A DNA stretch of 64,000 nucleotides from Henricia sp. BOLD:AAB3569. Taxonomy: Eukaryota > Echinodermata > Asteroidea > Spinulosida > Echinasteridae. The notes beneath the pieces are model-generated. The model saw only the letters and a list, made by a program, of their open reading frames with translations, was not told the DNA's origin and did no database searches. Of this stretch, positions 10,301-19,112 are shown in pieces (position 1 is the first letter of the stretch; each line of letters begins with the position of its first letter). The DNA is taken from assembly GCA_037783545.1 (NCBI GenBank), contig JBBELK010000387.1:124001-188000 (forward strand), read 5' to 3'. A program made the translations under genes and the position numbers.

Positions 10301-13295
10301 AATCGGGCTAAATCATTTTAGTTATTACTGTCCAGTAGATGTTGGTGAGATGCATTGATGGCAGGCTTGCGTGTTGATATAAAAGAAGATAGAACTCCAG
10401 CTAAATACGTAACGATACTAACTGTGGAATTGGGCCCCCTCTCGCTCTCTTCCCCGCCCCCCTTCTGCCTAAATTTTGCTCAACTGACCTGTGCCGCTGT
10501 GTCGACCCTTCCTTCTGGCCAAGTTATTCTTGCGGACACGGGCCCTGGAATGGACGGCCACTGGCTTCCGGATGATTAAACCATCCTTGACGAGTTTGCG
10601 GATGTTCTGACCTGCAGGTGACAAAAAAACATATTACAACAGTAGTGATTTAGTTGTTTGACTGCCTCTGGCGTTCATGGGCTCTCTGAAACGAATCTGA
10701 CATGAACAAGTCGCCTGTGAACATCAGACTCATTATTCTCTTGAAACAGTGCCTCTTTAACGCACTCCCCTACTCATGCGTCTCGAGGCCCTGTTGAAAT
10801 CCGCCCTATTTCGCTGTTTCCACAGCGACAGATATCTTGTCGCCCAATCAGGACGCTTGGTAGATTGCGGGCTTTCAAATACACGCGCAAAGATTGTACA
10901 TGTAAGTTTACACAGGTACTAGCGCTGGGCGTGTACGTCCGCGTCGGCGATTGGCTGCTATTTAAAGCATACATGGGAATCCGTTCCATTCACGTTGGTC
11001 GGCATGCATCCTCATTATTAATTTGAAAAAACTGTGGAGTAAATGATGTCGTCAATGACAATGACAACCTCACCAAATTGTAATAAGCAAAGTTAATTGA
11101 GCTTACGTGAGTTTGCATTGGAGATCTCGTTGACCTCGTTGGGATCAAGCCACACCTTGTTCTTGCCGCAGCTTAGCACGCTCGCTGCTAAGCGCTTCTG
11201 CAGCCTCAGATTACTGCAAATTCAAAATAAGATTGACAATGACAGAAAATTTAGTTTATAAATCTCTCCACCAGGCTAAATGAGCACAAAGCCCACGGCA
11301 GACGGGGCGAATATGACAAGCCTGGCATCAACAAACATTCGCACGCTAAGGATCATGTCATACAATGGCAGGAAGCGGAACTCATCACCCCAATCGACCA
11401 CTGGCACACACGGCGAGTCAGAGAAGCCATTGAAATCTTCAAGCACGATACCGTACCGCAAGACATCGGAATCTCCATCAACGACATCTGACAGCCCATT
11501 CTTAAGACCAAGCCCTCCAGCCCCATGCCCCATTAGCAGCCTTCTGGGTCTTCTATACACATGGCACCCTGCCTGTAGACCCCCCTATAGTTTCAGTTTT
11601 CTCTACAGGTCCAAATTTTGTCTGGGCACGCTAAAGTCGCTAAGCGGGGAGTGGTGTTAGCGGTACCTGTAGCATGTTAGAGTCAATCAAGTGCATTCTT
11701 TTGTAAAGTACAAACTTGTGCTGTGCATTATTTTTAATTTTCTCATTTTATTTCATTTTACTACAGTTAGAATAAAAATGATATTTGTGACGGGCTCTAA
11801 GAAAATGAGTCACAAGTCGCGCTGGCTAGTATTCTTTTTGCGACCATAAAAAGAAATCCGCGGCAAATCCACGCTCAATAAAATACCAAAACACAATGGA
11901 AATTTCTGGCGGTGCCCAGATACCGCCTGGAATGTCTGTGTACTGTTCCCCCTGGAATGTCTGTGTTACGCCTGGAATTTCTTTTGTGTTTAGGTATTTT
12001 AATGAGCGTAGAGCGTTTTGTTTTTTTATCATGTTTATGGTCGCAAAAAGAATACTAGCCAGCGCGACTTGTGACTCGTTTTCCTAGAGCCCGTCACATT
12101 TGTCAAAAATCGCATCTTTCCTTTATGAAGAACGTTTAAGAAGATCACATGTCAATCGCTTCACAGAAATGAGAATAAAATCCATGAACATTGTCATGTC
12201 CCCAGAGCCCCATAGGTTTGTGTGAAAATTGCCAGCTTCACTTGTCATCCAATCCCATGATGCTTTGAGAACGTCGATAGGGTTTATTAACAAGGAAAAT
12301 CTTAGAATTTGAGAGTTGTCCTATACACCAATCTGAGACTAGCCGTGGACCTGTTCTCTGTACGCCTGCCATAACTGGGGGCCATCCAGTGCCATGAACC
12401 GTACGTTAGTCGTTACGGTATTTTTTTCGTATACATTCAACAAAGATTTTAAGGAAATTACCTCCTGGAATCAACACATAATGTAATTTTAAGATATACT
12501 TCCCACTTGCACTTTTGTCACAAATGTTGCTTTTCTGTAGAAAAATCACGTTTTCTTCTTCAAAAATTTCCTTCAGTTAGTGCACAAGATAACCATTCAC
12601 GCGTGCGCGCAGCGCCCTCTGTTGTCGCACTTATGCACAGACCGCTCGCCGCGTCATTTTGTGCATTACTTTATGTTGTCGCGCTTACGCACAGACCGCT
12701 CGCCGCGTCATTTTGTGCATTACTTTATGCAGTAATTTTATCATTTATTTGTCTCAGAAATGCAACATTTGCGACGGAAGTGTCAGTGGGAAGTATATCT
12801 TAGAATTGAATAAGCTATCGATTCCAATATATAAATTTACCCAAATCCGTGTTCAATGTATATGAAAAAAATACCGTCGTTACATTATCATTATGTTGGT
12901 CACTTCGAACAATTTGCACATTCTTTGTCTTCCTCCATGGTTGAAGGGGCGAGTCGGTCAGGGGGCGAGTTGGCGAGGGGGCGAGTTGGTAAGGGGTTAG
13001 TCAGCCAGAGGGCGAGTTGACGTGACGTTTTGTCCGACCCCCCTATTTTTAATATATTTTCAACAATATGACCTCAGAGGTCGAGTTGACTCCACAATCG
13101 AGTTGTCTGCTGCGCAATCGAATGCGATTTCTGAAACTCCAAAAACCAATTGAATCTAACACGCTTCTGAAGTAAACAGAAATTAGCAATTAATGTAAAA
13201 CGTAGCGCTCAATAGCCAACAGTGGTTTTGTGAATACATTTAAACTTTTTAAATTACTAGAATAGTAAATTTAAGGGAACATTTTTTTACCTCAT
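7215..13295 (-). CDS. RPL19: 60S ribosomal protein L19 (eL19), six coding exons
   Basis: Structural protein of the large ribosomal subunit. Coding exons in transcript order are 13291-13295, 11107-11213, 10489-10611, 8869-8989, 8238-8348 and 7215-7347. They sum to 600 nt, or 199 residues plus stop; the human protein has 196. Every border has GT/AG sites and the phases agree. Recognition rests on near-identity to the family: [12 protein letters not shown] at residues 4-15, KVWLDPNE at 21-28, [10 protein letters not shown] in exon 4, KKIDRH at the exon 4 end, and DQAEARR with [10 protein letters not shown] in the basic, probably helical C-terminal tail. The first exon holds only ATGAG, the same split start as human RPL19. 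Introns are loaded with repeats, including an 11-unit tRNA-like array in intron 3. No AATAAA follows the stop; an AATACA variant at about 7189-7194 could serve as the poly(A) signal. Identity is essentially certain. Confidence 0.97.
7460..7530 (+). repeat. G-rich tract (GGTGGGGGAT)n
   Basis: Runs of 4-7 guanines separated by one to three bases; G-quadruplex potential just beyond the RPL19 3' end. Confidence 0.5.
7590..8095. mobile_element. Head-to-head pair of tRNA-like SINEs in RPL19 intron 5
   Basis: A minus-strand tRNA-like head at about 7665-7745 and a plus-strand one at about 7873-7955 face outward in a 500-bp imperfect palindrome. Each has an A-box region (GGTCGAGTGGTTAAGACG) and an intact T-arm/B box (GTGGGTTCGAGTC). 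The plus copy also has near-complementary acceptor ends GCTCGGT and CCCGAGC. The shared SINE body ends near GCAAAACAAACC and recurs at 63205-63285. Confidence 0.7.
8238..8348 (-). CDS. RPL19: RPL19 exon 5, residues 120-155
   Basis: The acceptor is CTTTCAG and the donor GTAAGT. The exon encodes [20 protein letters not shown] and then a lysine-rich stretch ending KMRTKLL. This is the start of the long basic C-terminal tail. Confidence 0.96.
8400..8860. other. RPL19 intron 4, no further feature
   Basis: Unremarkable intron apart from a short CACGAACAAATTCGTG palindrome at about 8409. No snoRNA boxes were convincing. Confidence 0.3.
8869..8989 (-). CDS. RPL19: RPL19 exon 4, residues 80-118
   Basis: The exon follows an ACCGTAG acceptor and ends at a GTGAGT donor. 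It encodes [30 protein letters not shown] and AKKIDRH, the best conserved block of the family. Confidence 0.97.
9111..9950 (+). repeat. Tandem array, 11 x 78 bp, of a tRNA-like unit
   Basis: Each unit starts GCCTTATAGCTCAGTTGGTA (D-arm with pol III A box) and carries an anticodon-like arm. It ends in a T-arm-like stem TTGGG/CCCGA whose loop is GGAAA instead of TTCGANNN, so the B box is lost. Spacing is exactly 78 bp (9111, 9189, 9267, 9345...). Two unit types alternate: TTGGTAGAGCATCTGCCTGG and CTGGTGGAGCGTCTGCCCGG, in the order A B A A B A A A B A B'. Because 78 is divisible by three and lacks stops, the array is a spurious 309-codon ORF. It lies antisense in RPL19 intron 3. Confidence 0.88.
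10489..10611 (-). CDS. RPL19: RPL19 exon 3, residues 39-78
   Basis: The acceptor is CTGCAG and the donor GTCAGT. The exon encodes [22 protein letters not shown] and [11 protein letters not shown], the rRNA-binding globular part of eL19. The reading frame continues from exon 2 through the split Arg38 codon (C|GT). Confidence 0.96.
10738..11030. mobile_element. Dispersed element in RPL19 intron 2
   Basis: Landmarks CCAATCAGGACGCTTGG, GATTGGCTGCTATTTAAAGC and GCATGCATCC recur in the same orientation at 33605-33960 and inverted at 42755-43125. Confidence 0.65.
11107..11213 (-). CDS. RPL19: RPL19 exon 2, residues 3-37
   Basis: The acceptor TTTGCAG lies just upstream at 11214-11220 and the donor GTAAG at 11102-11106. 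The exon encodes the conserved N-terminal block from LRLQKRL to NEISNANS. It ends after the first base of the Arg38 codon. Confidence 0.96.
11259..11491 (+). pseudogene. 3' end of a GIY-YIG-type retroelement ORF (Penelope-like)
   Basis: One frame reads [19 protein letters not shown], then [15 protein letters not shown] and [16 protein letters not shown], and ends in TGA at 11489-11491. The H-x-I-x-W spacing followed by RRVREAIEI is typical of the C-terminal region after GIY-YIG endonucleases in Penelope-like and related retroelements. It is a 5'-truncated fragment antisense in RPL19 intron 1. Confidence 0.6.
11786..12108. mobile_element. Foldback MITE, GTGACGGGCTCTAAG ends
   Basis: Arms of about 80 bp (TGTGACGGGCTCTAAGAAAA; CGCGCTGGCTAGTATTC) face each other around a centre with AATAAAATACCAAAACACAATGG. 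The centre is similar to the 6921-7031 element. Confidence 0.7.
12415..12878. mobile_element. MITE copy, CTTCCCACTTG family (fullest copy)
   Basis: Both ends read CGGTATTTTTTTCGTATACA or its relative. Inside are CTTCCCACTTGCACTTTTGTC and a short tandem duplication of GCACAGACCGCTCGCCGCGT at about 12636 and 12690. Confidence 0.65.
12940..13025 (+). repeat. GGGCGAGTTGG short tandem repeat
   Basis: Six or so degenerate units of GGGGCGAGTTGGYRA in RPL19 intron 1. Confidence 0.55.
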
Positions 13296-13325
13296 TTTCG
13301 GAAAATGGCCGACACGAGGAGAAAG
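13291..13325 (-). CDS. RPL19: RPL19 exon 1 (30-nt 5'UTR plus ATGAG)
   Basis: The minus strand reads a TOP-like CTTTCTCC start at 13325, a 30-nt leader, the start codon at 13293-13295 and two bases of Ser2, then a GTAAAA donor. I chose this exon because the downstream exons need exactly five coding bases ending in AG, and because it lies behind a TATA-like box. It is about 2.1 kb upstream of exon 2. Confidence 0.85.
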
Positions 13326-13357
13326 ACCGATAAACAGCTTCGCAATCCAAATATACC
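13325..13357 (-). promoter_or_regulatory. RPL19 core promoter: TATA-like box and TOP initiator
   Basis: On the minus strand a TATATTT word lies at 13349-13355 (inside GGTATATTTGG). It is 24-30 bases upstream of a C followed by TTTCTCC at 13325. That matches TATA-to-start spacing, and the polypyrimidine start is the 5'-TOP signature by which mTOR/LARP1 control ribosomal-protein mRNA translation. The start site is inferred, not measured. Confidence 0.65.
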
Positions 13358-13359
13358 TC

Positions 13360-13795
13360 CGCTGGCCTGGACTACTTTTTCGAACAAAATACAAAATCTA
13401 ACAAAATACAAAATATTATAAGCACTTTGACTACAAAATTACATTTTTTGATGAGATAATAAATGAGATAATAAATGAAAATTTTACAGCAGTATAATAG
13501 TTTCGAGCGGAATAATATTGCTGAAAGTCAATGTTAACTTGTAAACGGCTGTTTTATGCATAGTGTTTTATGCAACCTTTACGAAACAGAGCTAGAGGCT
13601 TCGTTTAAGGGGCGGCCATTTTGAAGCCTCATACATGTACGAAATGCAGGCTCTGGGCTAGATATGAACGAAGCCTACTGAAACGTGGCAACGCTGCTGC
13701 TCGGCTAGATGACGTCAGCAGTTCTGAAAGAGGAAACTTTTGGCAAATGAAAAAAATGACGATGATGGACGATGATTAATTTCAGCTGCAAATTG
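13360..13795. other. Upstream region of RPL19, no gene recognised
   Basis: The first 100 bases beyond the TATA box may hold promoter elements. The rest is AT-rich without an exon. Confidence 0.3.
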
Positions 13796-13805
13796 CATCT
13801 GGGCG

Positions 13806-13907
13806 TAGGAGGTGGGGGAGGGGAGGTGGGGGAGGGGAGGGGGGGGGGGGTGCAGGGGGGGGGGGGGGGGGGGGGGTGGGGGGGGGGGGGGGGGGGTGCG
13901 CCCCCAC
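13806..13907 (+). repeat. Poly-G tract of about 100 bp
   Basis: Runs of up to 18 G interrupted by single T, A or C, preceded by (GGTGGGGGAGGG)n. Strong G-quadruplex potential and a likely assembly or length-error site. Confidence 0.8.
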
Positions 13908-14034
13908 TTTCAAAAGTGGGGGCAGGGGCTGCAAATACGTCGATTTGCCTACCAACTTTTTTGCCTCCCATATAGGACGTACAGACTCGTGCTTTTTGAT
14001 TGGTGACAAGTTTTTCATCAGCTTTAGGGGCGTT

Positions 14035-14317
14035 TGAGAGGCTTAAAGGGCCTGAAATTGTGTTTTTATTAATGAAATATGTGCTATAGAACTAGTCCAT
14101 TAATTTACAATCATAAAAACCCTACTTGGAAGTGGTTTGGGTGGTTAAAATCAAGGTTTTTGATTTTTATGCTGATGAAAATTTACATATGCATGAGCAA
14201 AGTGGTGATGTCACATTAGGAAAACACAGGAAAATCTCATTCAACTGTGCAAAAAAGTTTCCACAGTTTTCTCCAACTTTTCTCCAGTCGCACAGGTTTG
14301 CCCAAAGATATCTATCT
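14035..14317 (+). repeat. Dispersed repeat, copy 1
   Basis: Matches 36540-36800 (landmarks AAACACAGGAAAATCTCATT, TTTTTATGCTGATG and GTGATGTCAC). Non-coding. Confidence 0.6.
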
Positions 14318-14323
14318 GGTTTG

Positions 14324-14803
14324 TACGAAGACCCAGAGGGGACATTTAAGTATTTTCCTTTTTTATTTTTTTAATACGTACGTACGTGATAATACTACGT
14401 ACGTACGTGATAATAGTACGTTTGTTCGTGATAATTTAATACGTACGTACGTGATAATTTATCACGTACGTACGTGATAATTTAATACGTACGTACGTGA
14501 TAATATTAAGTATGTACGTAGTATTATCACGTACGTACGTGATAATAATACGTACGTACGTATTATTATCACGTACGTACGTATTATTACCACGTACGTA
14601 CGTAGTATTATCACGTACGTACGTAATAAATTATCACGTACGTACGTAGTATTATCACGTACGTACGTATTGTTATCACGTACGTACGTGATAATAGTAC
14701 GTACGTACTTATTATTATCACGTACGTACGTACTATTATCACGTACGTACGTATTAAAAATAAAAAAAGCATAATACTTAAATGTCCCTTCTGGGTCTTC
14801 GTA
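14324..14803. mobile_element. Element built of an (ACGT)n hairpin array, 6-bp target duplication
   Basis: Terminal inverted repeats of about 55 bp (TACGAAGACCCAGARGGGAC...) enclose about 370 bp. The interior is some 17 units of ACGTACGTACGT joined by GATAAT or ATTATC spacers in varying orientation. GGTTTG flanks the element on both sides (14318-14323 and 14804-14809). No coding capacity. Confidence 0.8.
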
Positions 14804-15103
14804 GGTTTGCCACACTTTATATGTGGAATACTCAATACAGGGCGCCCTCTATTAATACTTTAGTACATAAATTCTGCACACAAAAAAGATATTAAGTCAT
14901 AAAGGCAGGTTAATTGCAAAATATTGGCAAGAAGTTTACACTTACAACCGGACAGTAATGCAGGGGTGCAATTTATTTCAACATATCGACGGTCTTGCTC
15001 CCAGAATCGTCATATCGTTATCGCAGTGCATTTGGATTTTCTACAAAAAACACGCAGACTAGATAGCACGATATCACGCCATCGTATACACAAGACGTCA
15101 TAC

Positions 15104-15207
15104 ATGGGCGATAAACAATCGTCAAAAATAGTTGGCCTGCACGGAAATTGTAGGCCTAGTAATAGTATTGATGACGTCGGAGTGGACAACGTAAACTTTT
15201 TGTCAGA
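15104..15207 (+). CDS. Possible first coding exon, unrecognised
   Basis: An ATG at 15104 gives 34 codons (MGDKQSSKIVGLHGNC...) ending at a GTACGT donor at 15208. It sits in a non-repetitive gap between two transposons. Composition looks protein-like (SIDDVGVDNVNFLSE), but no family is recognised and no second exon was found, so support is weak. Confidence 0.2.
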
Positions 15208-15380
15208 GTACGTCTGAAATATCACAGAAAAGTCAGACTGTTGAAGGTGATTGTCGTCCGTCGTGTTCTAGTTCAAGTTCGACTTTTCAAGTTCAAGGAA
15301 GGAGGGAGGTGAGCAAACACTTGTTTCCGGTCTAGCTAAGATAATCTCAGCTCTTTTTTTATCATTTTTCATTGGGATGT

Positions 15381-15992
15381 CAGGCGCGGATCCAGGGGGT
15401 TGGGGGCCGAGGGGGCACGTGCCCCCCGGGCAAATTGAGTCAAAAAAAAAAAAAAAATGGGCGGAAAGGAAAGGAGGTAAAAGAAAAAAGGGGGGAGGGC
15501 AAGTAGTTGAGTCAAAAAAAAAAAGTGGGGGAAAGGAAAGGCCGTAAAAAAAAGAGAGAAATCGGAGGGCAATCTTCTTTAAAAAAATACCGATGCCGAT
15601 ATTTAACATCTAAAACCAAGAAAAAATCCGGAAAATAAGAAATGATGATGGGTAAAAACTGCATATTAAATGCCAAATTGGGGAGGGAGAAACTTTATAG
15701 ATTTTTGTCAACTTAACCGGGCGAAAATAATGGCTAAAAATAATGGCGAAAATAATTTTTCATACACACAATTCTCAAAACACACAACAATCTTCAAAAC
15801 CTTTGCTTAAAAAATCAGTTAAAAGTGGCAAGGAATCGCCTTAGATTGCACCACAGAGCATCTAGAATCCAAAATTTCCAGGGGCCCTTAAGCGGGCCCC
15901 GGACCCAACGCCGTAAGGGCTTCAAGCTACGCGCTCGCATTTGTCCCTTTTTTTTGTGCCCCCCGTCTACAAAATTCCTGGATCCGCGCCTG
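15381..15992. mobile_element. CAGGCGCGGATCCAGG element, 5-bp target duplication
   Basis: Termini CAGGCGCGGATCCAGG and CCTGGATCCGCGCCTG; GATGT is duplicated at 15376-15380 and 15993-15997. It contains poly-A and G-rich stretches and no intact ORF. CAG...CTG ends with a short duplication suggest a hAT-related non-autonomous element. Confidence 0.75.
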
Positions 15993-15999
15993 GATGTGG

Positions 16000-17092
16000 C
16001 AGGGCTGCCAACATTGAGTAAAAGTTCAGAGTGAGATTTTGTGAGTGAGTGCGCGGGGGCCGAGGGACAATCGCGACCGAGGGAAGGATGGAGGGTTTGG
16101 GAGGGGGGTTTCGACGATACGGAGCTTTTGCATTTTGTAGGTAGAAATGGTCCAATCTGGCGCATAAAAGTGCCTCTGGCATAGATATTTTTATCCCTCT
16201 AGTTCCATTGGTTCAGTCTCAATCCCAAAGGTTTTCATTCACCAAAACCCAATTCCATTTTCAGCTCAGGTGAATCTTCTTGAAGGTGAATCAAAGTGTT
16301 ATGGGTAAGAATTGAGATATTAAGTTGACCATTAGCTTTTCTCACCGAAAATGTCTTTCACTTTTATCAGTGCACTGAGTGCAGATTTGATAGGAAACAC
16401 CAAATTTACGTGAACTTTCTTTTTTTTAGACTTAAAAAATACTTATTTTCAGCAGGGATATATCGTCAAAATATATCGTCAGTACTCCTAAATCCACGCG
16501 GTCCTATTTCTACGCACTCGCATTATGTTTGCCGGCCAATGCGCGCGCGTACATCAGCGTTAGGTGCGCAGATTATGGAGGATCGAGGATACACCAAAAC
16601 TTTTCTCAACTCTTTTTGTTTGCCCACTACTTTTCCGACGTTGTCCACTTACACCTCAAATGTTTCCTTTGCAATTAATCCCTGCCGCGATCATTGCAAT
16701 GCACAACTGAATATTTTTTGCGATGAAAAAAAATGACAACTCCGACCATAGATCGAGCGCGCGATGCATGAACGATGGCATTAACATTTCTTCCGTTCGG
16801 ATTGATGACTAAAATGAGTTGGGTACCCATACTCCCTTCCAGAGAAGCCATACTGATTGCGCGAAAAGAAAAGCACCCGACCACATGATCAGTTGGAGCT
16901 GTCAACAGAGGGCGCCCTTACTTGCATCAATACTAGCGGATACGATTTAAAAAAAGATCGATTGCCGTTATTTCTTTTTTTTTGAGAGGGTAATTTTTTT
17001 AAGCGTGAGAAAATGTCATGCGTGCGTGAGAGCGTGAGGATGAAGTCAAATGCGTGAGTCTCACGCTCAATGCGTGAGTGTTGGCAGCCCTG
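16000..17092. mobile_element. CAGGGCTGCCAACA element, about 6-bp target duplication
   Basis: Termini CAGGGCTGCCAACA and TGTTGGCAGCCCTG. The flanks are ATGTGG (15994-15999) and ATGTAG (17093-17098), one mismatch. The 3' half is rich in GCGTGAG words. The interior includes a minus-strand reading frame at 16675-16857 with an ILVINPNG-like start. Confidence 0.7.
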
Positions 17093-17831
17093 ATGTAGTC
17101 TTTTAGCAGTAGAGCTGAGAGAAGTTATGAACATGAACCCGCCATCGCAAAACAACAAAAAAGTCAAATGTGTCATTTTCTCACCGTGACACACTAATTC
17201 CCCCTAAAACTCACCTAAACCTTGCCAGGCATAACCACTACGCAGGTCCTTGAGGGAAATAACCAGCCACGATGATTATTTTGCAAACAATTCTAGCGAA
17301 ACAAACCGGTATGCTCACAGCCTACCGGTAGCCGTTTTTGTCTTGTTCAAAAACAACCAAGTGTCTAGTCTGTGTACAAAGGAATACCAATGCGCATTGG
17401 TTACCAGACTTGACCTTCACGTCTGGACGTGAAGGTCAAGTCTGGTAACCATTGCGCATTGGTATTCCTTTGTACACAGACTAGACACTTGGTTGTTTTT
17501 GAACAAGACAAAAACGGCTAGGCTGTGAGCATACCGGTTTGTTTCGCTAGAATTGTTTGCAAAATAATCATCGTGGCTGGTTATTTCCCTCAAGGACCTG
17601 CGTAGTGGTTATGCCTGGCAAGGTTTGGGTGAGTTTTAGGGGGAATTAGTGTGTCACGGTGAGAAAATGACACATTTGACTTTTTTGTTTGTTTTGCGAT
17701 GGCGGGTTCATGTTTATAACTTCTCTCAGCTCTACTGCTAAAAGACCACATCCCAATGAAAAATGATAAAAAAAGAGCTGAGATTATCTTAGCTATTTCC
17801 GGTCCACATCATCCCACAGGCACACCACAGG

Positions 17832-18260
17832 CTACTTTTAGAAGGCTAAAAGTGTTGTTTTAGACGTTTATATTGGGACGTTATCATTTTCTGTATAACA
17901 CTTTTAGCCCCTTAACATTTTAACCCCCTTCGTCGTGTGGACCATTCTTACACGCCCTCAAGAGTCGAAATACACATGTGTAAATCCTTACCGTAAATTC
18001 CAAATCAGACATTTAAAAGCACACCATGAAGGTCCTTGTAATCTCAAGACTTCTGTACCCTTGTCGTTCATTGTCCATGATGACTCAAACATCAAAAAAG
18101 GATAACAGGGAGCAAAATTATGAGTAAAATCAAGAATTTTCAGCAAGCATGGTACCACAGATTCGTGTTCTGGCATTGTCTCGCCGCGTCAAAAGGAAAA
18201 TAGTTCCGCCAACGCGGATGAATTCTGTTGACCGTAGCACCTCAGCTGAAAATGTAGATC
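17832..18260. repeat. Dispersed repeat, copy 1 (TTGGGACGTTATCATTTTCT)
   Basis: Matches 19405-19795 over about 400 bp. Landmarks are ACTTTTAGAAGGCTAAAAGT, GCACGCCCTCAAGAGTC-like and CCGCCAACGCGGATGAATT. It lacks the right-hand arm present in copy 2. Confidence 0.65.
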
Positions 18261-18411
18261 ACGGCTTTACACGTTCCCCCTATAGAGCACCCTCTACACC
18301 AAGTTTAAAATATCCTCAAGACCAACGTTCGCCTTGATGTTTGTACATGTACTTTTATTTTAATATAACAGCCGTCGGTATATCCTTTCACTTTTTCTTG
18401 TTTAATCGGGG

Positions 18412-18560
18412 GCCAATTTCATGGCACTGCTAAGCACAAAAATTTGCTTAGCACAGGATTTCTTTGCTTTATTTTGCAAAAATATATTGCCAGCCAAAAT
18501 CGTTAGTGATGTGTATCGAAAGGTATTCTCCTATTCTTGCTAAGAACACAAGTTGGGGAA
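18412..18560. mobile_element. GGGGCCAATTTCATGGC MITE, partial copy
   Basis: Same end and interior as the complete foldback at 25427-25667 (CTAAGCACAAAAMTTTGCTTAGCAC). Confidence 0.55.
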
Positions 18561-18890
18561 TATATTTGGTTTGTAATCCATTTTATAATCCATTAAAATG
18601 TTATCAGTTAACCAAGTTATCTTGAAATCTGTGTCTTATTCAGTAAAGAAATGGCTTCACCAATAACCACTTGACCTTTGACCTTTCTGTACATTATACA
18701 ATAAATGGATTTCTACAAACAATGGATTTCTACAATATCTCCGGAACGGATACAGATATTTTAATTCTGTAAACTGCTCTGTGATGCTTGCTTCAAGACC
18801 TTTCATATGAGACTAATATCAATGCAACGGTGTCATTATTTAAATTTGGTCTGATATGCCTAACATTGGTAATTTGTGTCATTTGGGTAT
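18560..18890. other. AT-rich stretch, no gene recognised
   Basis: No repeat partner and no exon seen. Confidence 0.25.
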
Positions 18891-18904
18891 TTTTTTCGGA
18901 AATT

Positions 18905-19112
18905 TATAAAACCCGGAGGTCGGAGGTGGTCGGAGGTACCCAAAGGTACCCGGAGGTAGATTGTTTTTGCTAATGTGTAGTTGGTGCGTTGACGGTGGCC
19001 CGGAGCTACGCAGTATTAAAATAACAAGCCGGAGGTAGGTTGTAGCATGTACTACACGGTCACAACAAATTCTACCTCCGGGTTACCTCCGACCTCCGGG
19101 TTTCAACGACAC
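18905..19112. mobile_element. AAACCCGGAGGTCGGAGGT foldback
   Basis: Ends AAACCCGGAGGTCGGAGGT and its complement, with internal GGAGGTACCC reiterations. It appears inserted in a fragment of the CTTCCCACTTG-type MITE, whose remnants lie on both sides. Confidence 0.55.

Larger units (their letters stand above)
15333..17795. mobile_element. Long foldback element, 9-bp target duplication, with two nested insertions
   Basis: Ends TAGCTAAGATAATCTCAGCT at both termini in inverted orientation. TTTCCGGTC is repeated exactly outside (15324-15332 and 17796-17804). The inner palindrome is near-perfect for about 330 bp per arm around a CTGG loop near 17430. The left arm is split by two other elements (15381-15992 and 16000-17092); without them it measured about 747 bp. 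Nine-base duplications are characteristic of Mutator-like elements. The short relative is 52359-52468. Confidence 0.82.

Noticed and set aside
7240-13290. Intronic box C/D snoRNAs, often hosted by ribosomal-protein genes
   Set aside because: No pairing of RTGATGA and CTGA boxes at suitable spacing was found on the minus strand of the introns.
13705-14018. Pro-rich and Gly-rich open frames on both strands
   Set aside because: They are translations of the poly-G tract, on either strand.
14462-14835. Frames encoding repeated TYVRDN or RTYVI units
   Set aside because: They only translate the ACGTACGTACGT array inside the 14324-14803 element.
15815-16165. A 116-codon minus-strand frame
   Set aside because: It runs across the junction of two transposons (15992/16000), so it cannot be a gene.
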